Assembly (NCBI GenBank): GCA_001592145.1
Contig: BCWJ01000005.1
Location: 124,001 to 188,000, forward strand
Direction of reading: 5' to 3'
Source: Xylanimicrobium pachnodae JCM 13526 = NBRC 107786
Lineage (GTDB): Bacteria > Actinomycetota > Actinomycetes > Actinomycetales > Cellulomonadaceae
Length of the DNA: 64,000 nucleotides
Within the stretch, counting starts at the first letter, position 1. Each line of letters begins with the position of its first letter. Positions 59,923 to 64,000 of the stretch are shown here, piece by piece. Made by a program: the position numbers and the translations under genes. The notes beneath the pieces are model-generated. The model worked only from the letters and a program-made list of their open reading frames with translations, made no database searches and had not been told where the DNA came from.

Positions 59923-60399
59923 TCATGCGAGTGTGCGGCGGCGCAGCCGGATCACCGGGATCTCACGATCGGTCGCGGTCTCGTAGCCCTTGAACTTGGG
60001 CACGGCGGCGACGATGGCGGCCCAGGCGCGGTCACGCTCCGCACCGTGCAGCTGGTCGGCCACGACGTCGACGCTCGTGCCGTCGAGCTCGATCCGTACC
60101 TGGTCGGGGTGCGCCGCGAGGTTGTGGTACCAGGCGGGGTTGCCGGTGGCGCCGCCCGCGGACGCCGCGATGATCCAGGTGGCGTCGTCCTCGCCGGGGA
60201 ACCAGGCCACCGGGGTGGTGCGCTGGCGGCCGGTCTTCGCGCCGGTGGTGGTCAGGACCAGGGTGTTCATCCCCATGATGCCGCGCCCACCGGTGGCGCG
60301 GATCCGCTTGACGTTCCGGCCGTTGAACAGGCGTGAGGCGAGGTTGGCGGACGGTTGATGGGCGCCGTGGGTGCCGTGCGGAGTGTCGAAGGCCATCAT
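59923..60399 (-). CDS. F420-type nitroreductase-family (DDN) oxidoreductase
   Basis: 158 residues, of the deazaflavin-dependent reductase family. Typical blocks: LVLTTTGAKTGRQRTTPVAW, WIIAASAGGATGNPAWYHNL, HPDQVRIELDGTSVDVVADQ and AIVAAVPKFKGYETATDREI, which ends with the PVIRLRR motif. A split-beta-barrel binding F420H2 or a lipid quinone is expected. It converges with rhaB and has no evident operon partner. The start is ATG 60399 or the next codon. Confidence 0.9.
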   Translation of the reverse strand: MMAFDTPHGTHGAHQPSANLASRLFNGRNVKRIRATGGRGIMGMNTLVLTTTGAKTGRQRTTPVAWFPGEDDATWIIAASAGGATGNPAWYHNLAAHPDQVRIELDGTSVDVVADQLHGAERDRAWAAIVAAVPKFKGYETATDREIPVIRLRRRTLA

Positions 60400-60431
60400 T
60401 CGACTATCCGCGCCGTGGCAGCCGCCCGCCA

Positions 60432-60490
60432 GCGCGGGGCTGCCAGCGCGGGGCTGCCAGCGCGGGGCTGTCAGCGCGGGGCTGCCAGCG
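60432..60490 (+). repeat. 14-bp intergenic tandem repeats
   Basis: Four copies of gccagcgcggggct, one with a single change, between two minus-strand genes. Same unit length as the array at 43697, but a different sequence. Confidence 0.88.
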
Positions 60491-60543
60491 CCCGCCCGCC
60501 CAGCACCCGCCCGCCAGGCGGGCCGGGCGCCGGGTGGCCGGCG

Positions 60544-62106
60544 TCAGTGGTGGGATGCCGCCGCCCGGATCCCGCCGGGGATCGTGGCGGCGATGGCCGC
60601 GGCGATCAGGGCGCCGGCGCAGCCGATCACCAGGGCGACGACGAACCCGCCCAGCGTGGGCAGGGCGTAGCCGGACACCTCGTGGGTCATGGCCCCGAGC
60701 ACCGCGCCGATCACGGCGGCCGACGCCGTGGTGCCCACCGACCGCATGAGCGAGTTGAACCCGTTCGCTGCGGCCTTCTCGGTGGCCGGGACGGAGCCCA
60801 TGATGAGGGCCGGCATCGCGCCGAACGCGAGCCCGATGCCGCAGCCGGCGATCGCGGTGCCGACCAGCAGCAGCACCAGGGTGGCGGTGATGACGCCGTC
60901 GGCGGCGGGTCCGGGGGTGCGTGAGCCGATGGTGGCCAGCACGATCGCGGTCATGCCGTACCCGGCGGCGATGACGACGCCGGCCAGGGTCAGGGTGGTC
61001 TTGGGGCCGCGCGTGCGGCTGATCCGGGCGCCGAGCGACGACACGGCCATCATGCCGATCCCCATGGGCGCGACCCACAGCCCCATCTGGAGCATCGTCT
61101 GCCCCAGCCCGTACCCGAGCTCGACGGGGAGCTGCATGACCTGCGGCACGATGAGGTTCATCGCGTACATGGCGAAGCCCACCAGGATCGACGCGAGGTT
61201 CGTCAGCAGCACCACGGGCTTCGCGGTGGTGCGCAGGTCCACGAGCGGGGCGGTGCGCCGCAGCTCGTACCAGCCCCACGCCAGCAGGACGACGACGGCG
61301 ACGACGAAGCAGCCGACCGTCGCCGCCGAGCCCCAGCCCCACTCGGATCCCTTGGAGACGGCGAGCAGCAGCGCCACGAGTCCGGCGGCCAGGCCCACGG
61401 TGCCGACGTAGTCGAAGCCGCGCCGGGCCTGGGCCGGGGTGCCGGCGTGGTCGGTGGCGGGGATGACCCGCCACAGGGCGACGGCTACGGCGGCGGCCGC
61501 GACGGCGGTGGCCCAGAACAGCACCCGCCAGCTCGCGAACTGCGTCACGGCCGCGGCGAGCGGCAGGCCCAGCGCACCGCCGATGCCCATCGACGAGCTC
61601 ATGAGGGCGATCGCGCTGCCCACCTTCTCCTTCGGGAGCACGTCGTGCAGCAGCGAGATGCCGAGCGGCACCATGCCGGTCGCGAGCCCCTGCAGCCCGC
61701 GGCCCACGATCATCGTCCCGACGTCGGACGCGAGGGCGCACACCGCCGAGCCGAGAAGGAACGGGACGATGGCGACGAGCAGGACCAGCTTCTTGCCGTA
61801 CAGGTCGGCGAGCCGCCCTGCCACGGGCGTCGAGACGGCGCCGACCAGCAGCGTGACGGTGATGATCCAGGACGCGTTCGAGGCGTCGGTGGCAAAGATC
61901 GTGGGGAGCGAGCCGATGATCGGCACCACGAGGGTCTGTGCGAGCGAGACGACGATGCCGGCGATGGCGAGCACCGCGACGACGGCTCCCGGGCGCGGGG
62001 CGGCGCGGCCGGGGGCGCGGTCAGTGGCGCCGTGCGTACCGGTGCGGGAGCGTTCGGTGCCGTGGGTTCCGGGAAGGGGCGGGGACTGTTGCGTGGAGGT
62101 GGACAC
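60544..62106 (-). CDS. MFS multidrug transporter (DHA2-like, 14 helices)
   Basis: 520 residues. Family marks: WIITVTLLVGAVSTPVAGRL with LADLYGKKLVLL (loop 2-3 motif), and GLATGMVPLGISLLHDVLPK; 14 membrane segments are likely. A proton-driven exporter of drugs or metabolites. The start is GTG 62106, with TATCGT eight bases upstream and no ribosome site, suggesting a leaderless transcript. The divergent MarR gene and shared palindrome indicate repression by that protein. Confidence 0.92.
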   Translation of the reverse strand: MSTSTQQSPPLPGTHGTERSRTGTHGATDRAPGRAAPRPGAVVAVLAIAGIVVSLAQTLVVPIIGSLPTIFATDASNASWIITVTLLVGAVSTPVAGRLADLYGKKLVLLVAIVPFLLGSAVCALASDVGTMIVGRGLQGLATGMVPLGISLLHDVLPKEKVGSAIALMSSSMGIGGALGLPLAAAVTQFASWRVLFWATAVAAAAVAVALWRVIPATDHAGTPAQARRGFDYVGTVGLAAGLVALLLAVSKGSEWGWGSAATVGCFVVAVVVLLAWGWYELRRTAPLVDLRTTAKPVVLLTNLASILVGFAMYAMNLIVPQVMQLPVELGYGLGQTMLQMGLWVAPMGIGMMAVSSLGARISRTRGPKTTLTLAGVVIAAGYGMTAIVLATIGSRTPGPAADGVITATLVLLLVGTAIAGCGIGLAFGAMPALIMGSVPATEKAAANGFNSLMRSVGTTASAAVIGAVLGAMTHEVSGYALPTLGGFVVALVIGCAGALIAAAIAATIPGGIRAAASHH

Positions 62107-62127
62107 GAGTATGCACGATACACGTCA

Positions 62128-62142
62128 TATGCATCATGCATA
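62128..62142. promoter_or_regulatory. Perfect palindromic MarR operator between divergent genes
   Basis: TATGCATCATGCATA has seven-base arms around one base, centred in the 58-bp gap. It overlaps the expected -35 regions of both genes (TATCGT and CAGACT as -10 boxes). Confidence 0.8.
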
Positions 62143-62164
62143 ACCACTGTGTCAGACTGGACGC

Positions 62165-62626
62165 ATGCCCACCGATCCCGTCCACGTCGTCGAGTACGAG
62201 GCGCTGGTGCTCGGCCGCCACCTGGCGGGCCTGCCCGGTCGCACCCGCCGCCGCGGCGGCGTGCTCGACCAGAGCGCCTACGCCCTGCTCACGCTCCTGG
62301 AGTCCCGCGGCCCGACGACGATCGGCGAGCTCGTGGACATCACGGGCCTCGACACCTCGACCCTCAACCGGCAGACCGCCGCCCTCCTGCGCCAGGGGTA
62401 CGCCGACCGCATCGCCGACCCCGACGGCGGCAAGGCTCGCCGGTTCCGCGCCAGCCCCGCGGGCCGCGCCGCCCTCGACGAGGAACGGCGGGCGAGCTGG
62501 CGGGCGCTCGCGGACATCATGTCCGACTGGGCCGACGACGACCGCGTCGCCCTGGGCAACCTGCTCGGCCAGCTCAACCGCGCGATCGAGGACCGCTCCG
62601 GCCGACCCTGGCCCCGCCCCCGGTAG
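62165..62626 (+). CDS. MarR-family transcriptional regulator of the MFS gene
   Basis: 153 residues. The winged helix is TTIGELVDITGLDTSTLNRQ with TAALLRQGYADRIADPDGGK and RRFRASPAGRAAL; helical ends make the dimer. It is divergent from the exporter with one palindrome between, the classical ligand-relieved efflux circuit. CAGACT lies six bases before ATG 62165 and no Shine-Dalgarno is present, so leaderless translation is likely. Confidence 0.9.
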   Translation: MPTDPVHVVEYEALVLGRHLAGLPGRTRRRGGVLDQSAYALLTLLESRGPTTIGELVDITGLDTSTLNRQTAALLRQGYADRIADPDGGKARRFRASPAGRAALDEERRASWRALADIMSDWADDDRVALGNLLGQLNRAIEDRSGRPWPRPR

Positions 62627-62675
62627 GTCCGACGCGACGTGGAAACCACCGGTGCGGATGGGCCAGGATGGTCCG

Positions 62676-64000
62676 GTGCACCACCGATCGGTCAGGCCCC
62701 TTCGTCGCGCCGTGAGCGCCCTGAGCGTGGCGGCGGTGACGGTGCTGGCGTCCGTGGCGTGCACGTCCGACGCCGTGCCCGGCCAGGGCGCCGCGACGCC
62801 GGTGGTCGCGGGTCAGGTGCGCGAGCCCGCCGCCCACACGGTGACGCTGCCCGTGAGCGACCCGGCCGAGCTCGCCGTGGCGGCGAGCCGCCTGGTGTTC
62901 GACGGGTCGCCCATCCTGGTGCTCGCGGGGGTGGACGACGCGGCGGCGGCCCCCGCGCTCGGCACGGCGGCGTCGGCCCTGGACGCTCCCGTGCTCCTGG
63001 TGGACGGCCCGGACGACCGCGCGGTGCGCAGCGAGGCGGACCGGCTGGGTGCGCGCCTCGCGGTCGTCGTCGAGGAGGACCGGCTGGCGGTCGACGGCAC
63101 GGAGCCGACACCGTCGGACGCGCAGCGGACGGCGGAGGCCGCCGGGCTGACCGTGTTCCAGATCGATCCCCAGGCCACGCTCGACTCCGGGGCGCACGCG
63201 GGGCCCACGGCGCAGGCGCGGCTGCGCGAGGAGCTGCGTGAGGACGTGGAGGAGGCGCTGCCCGGCGTGCTCCCGGACGTGCGCCCGGCCCGGCTCACGG
63301 AGGTGCTCGCCCTGGTGGACCCCGCGCCCGGCCAGGAGGCGGCGCTCGCGACGCTGCGGGCCGCGGGTGCGGTGACCCAGCGGGTGCCCGGCGGGGACCC
63401 GGGCGCGAGCGCGGCCACCGTGCACGCCGTGGCGGATGCGCGGGCGCTGACGGTGATCGGCGTCGGACCGGGCTTCGCGGACGCGAGCACGTTCGCCTGG
63501 CGTGTGGCGTCCGCGGAGACGGACGTGCTGCTGCCCACCGGGACACAGCGCCTGGACCAGGCCCGGTACACGGCCGTCGAGGTCCGTGCGGACGATCCGC
63601 CGCAGGAGGTCCTGGCCGACTCGGCGGGCACCGGCGGCGACACGACGGGCGGCGACACGACCGGCGATCCGGCCCGCGTGCCCGCCGTTGTGGTGCGCGC
63701 CAACCAGCGGCTGTGGACGCGGGGCCCGGCGGGCACCTACGTGCGCGCGCAGACGGTCGAGTCGCTCACCGCGATGGTCCGGGCGGCGCGCGATGCCGGC
63801 CGCTACGTGGTGCTCGACCTCGGCGGGGGTGCCGTCACGCTGCTCGACCAGGTGAGCGCGCTCGACCCGTTGCTGGCCCAGGGCGGGGTGGGCGTGCTGG
63901 TGCACCCCGACCAGCGCCGCTCCGGTGCAGGGCGCGACCGGGGCGGTGCCGTGACCGCCGCGGAGTTGCAAGCCGTGGTGGATCACCTGGCAGAGTTGGT
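62676..64000 (+). CDS. Putative lipoprotein, cell-wall-binding-repeat-like (3' end outside window)
   Basis: At least 441 residues. A short leader ends VLASVACTSD, a plausible lipobox with Cys near residue 29. The mature part alternates strands and helices (LVFDGSPILVLAGVDDAAAA; LDAPVLLVDGPDDRAVRSEA; RALTVIGVGPGFADASTFAW), faintly like cell wall-binding repeat 2 domains, and has a GGDTTGGDTTG insert. Function not recognised. GTG 62676 has CAGGAT six bases upstream and no ribosome site. The frame is open to the window end. Confidence 0.75.
   Translation, partial: MHHRSVRPLRRAVSALSVAAVTVLASVACTSDAVPGQGAATPVVAGQVREPAAHTVTLPVSDPAELAVAASRLVFDGSPILVLAGVDDAAAAPALGTAASALDAPVLLVDGPDDRAVRSEADRLGARLAVVVEEDRLAVDGTEPTPSDAQRTAEAAGLTVFQIDPQATLDSGAHAGPTAQARLREELREDVEEALPGVLPDVRPARLTEVLALVDPAPGQEAALATLRAAGAVTQRVPGGDPGASAATVHAVADARALTVIGVGPGFADASTFAWRVASAETDVLLPTGTQRLDQARYTAVEVRADDPPQEVLADSAGTGGDTTGGDTTGDPARVPAVVVRANQRLWTRGPAGTYVRAQTVESLTAMVRAARDAGRYVVLDLGGGAVTLLDQVSALDPLLAQGGVGVLVHPDQRRSGAGRDRGGAVTAAELQAVVDHLAEL

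Overview
The window comes from a very high-GC Gram-positive chromosome. Abundant GTG starts, apparent leaderless promoters (a TANNNT box 6-8 nt before ATG/GTG), an actinobacterial LexA box, DUF222/HNH and F420-type genes, SipW-type signal peptides and LPRTG anchors all point to an actinomycete. A soil or plant-polymer member of the Micrococcales (Cellulomonadaceae or Promicromonosporaceae type) is my guess; the species is inferred, not shown.

1-12,076 is the right-hand part of an integrated mobile element. A tyrosine integrase and excisionase abut the 3' end of a tRNA-Ala(CGC) gene. Behind them lie an ssb, a small conserved gene and a methylase-like gene with a degenerate catalytic motif. The cargo further left is defence-like: a Dcm-type cytosine methylase (running off the window), a candidate PD-(D/E)XK endonuclease, a 5'-truncated companion gene next to an IS30-family insertion, a frameshifted HNH endonuclease, a badly broken DUF6414-like gene and a second PD-(D/E)XK-like protein. 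Several genes carry single-base shifts.

12,765-29,893 is the most striking locus: a surface-structure system. Three proteins with SipW/TasA-class alternate signal peptides are followed by their own SipW-type (Ser-His) signal peptidase and an LPRTG protein with an odd zinc-ribbon tail. An AraC regulator and two consecutive ~880-residue ATPase-LuxR regulators (both with Arg in place of the Walker A Lys) come next, then a 1,762-residue LPRTG-anchored multidomain adhesin.

30,059-43,589 is mostly chromosomal housekeeping and regulation: a CUT1 sugar ABC operon without an ATPase, a SpoIIE phosphatase/STAS/HATPase partner-switching trio, YcnI-CopC copper genes, a MarR-hydrolase pair, LysE, a HAD-like protein, an SOS-boxed DUF222/HNH gene and a nucleotide-binding protein with a broken second domain. 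An O-methyltransferase and a hydrolase follow at 43,790-45,501.

45,617-59,876 is an L-rhamnose (rhamnoside) utilisation cluster. It holds a cytoplasmic six-hairpin glycosidase, a Gfo/Idh oxidoreductase, a GH43-like enzyme, an ABC importer, a LacI regulator, rhamnose isomerase, the fused rhamnulose-1-phosphate aldolase/dehydrogenase and rhamnulokinase. Near-identical LacI-type operators sit at both outward promoters. The window ends with an F420-type reductase, an MFS exporter with a divergent MarR gene sharing a perfect palindrome, and a partial lipoprotein gene.

A recurrent oddity is in-frame 15- or 18-bp tandem repeats inside many unrelated genes, with 14-bp or 9-bp repeats between genes.
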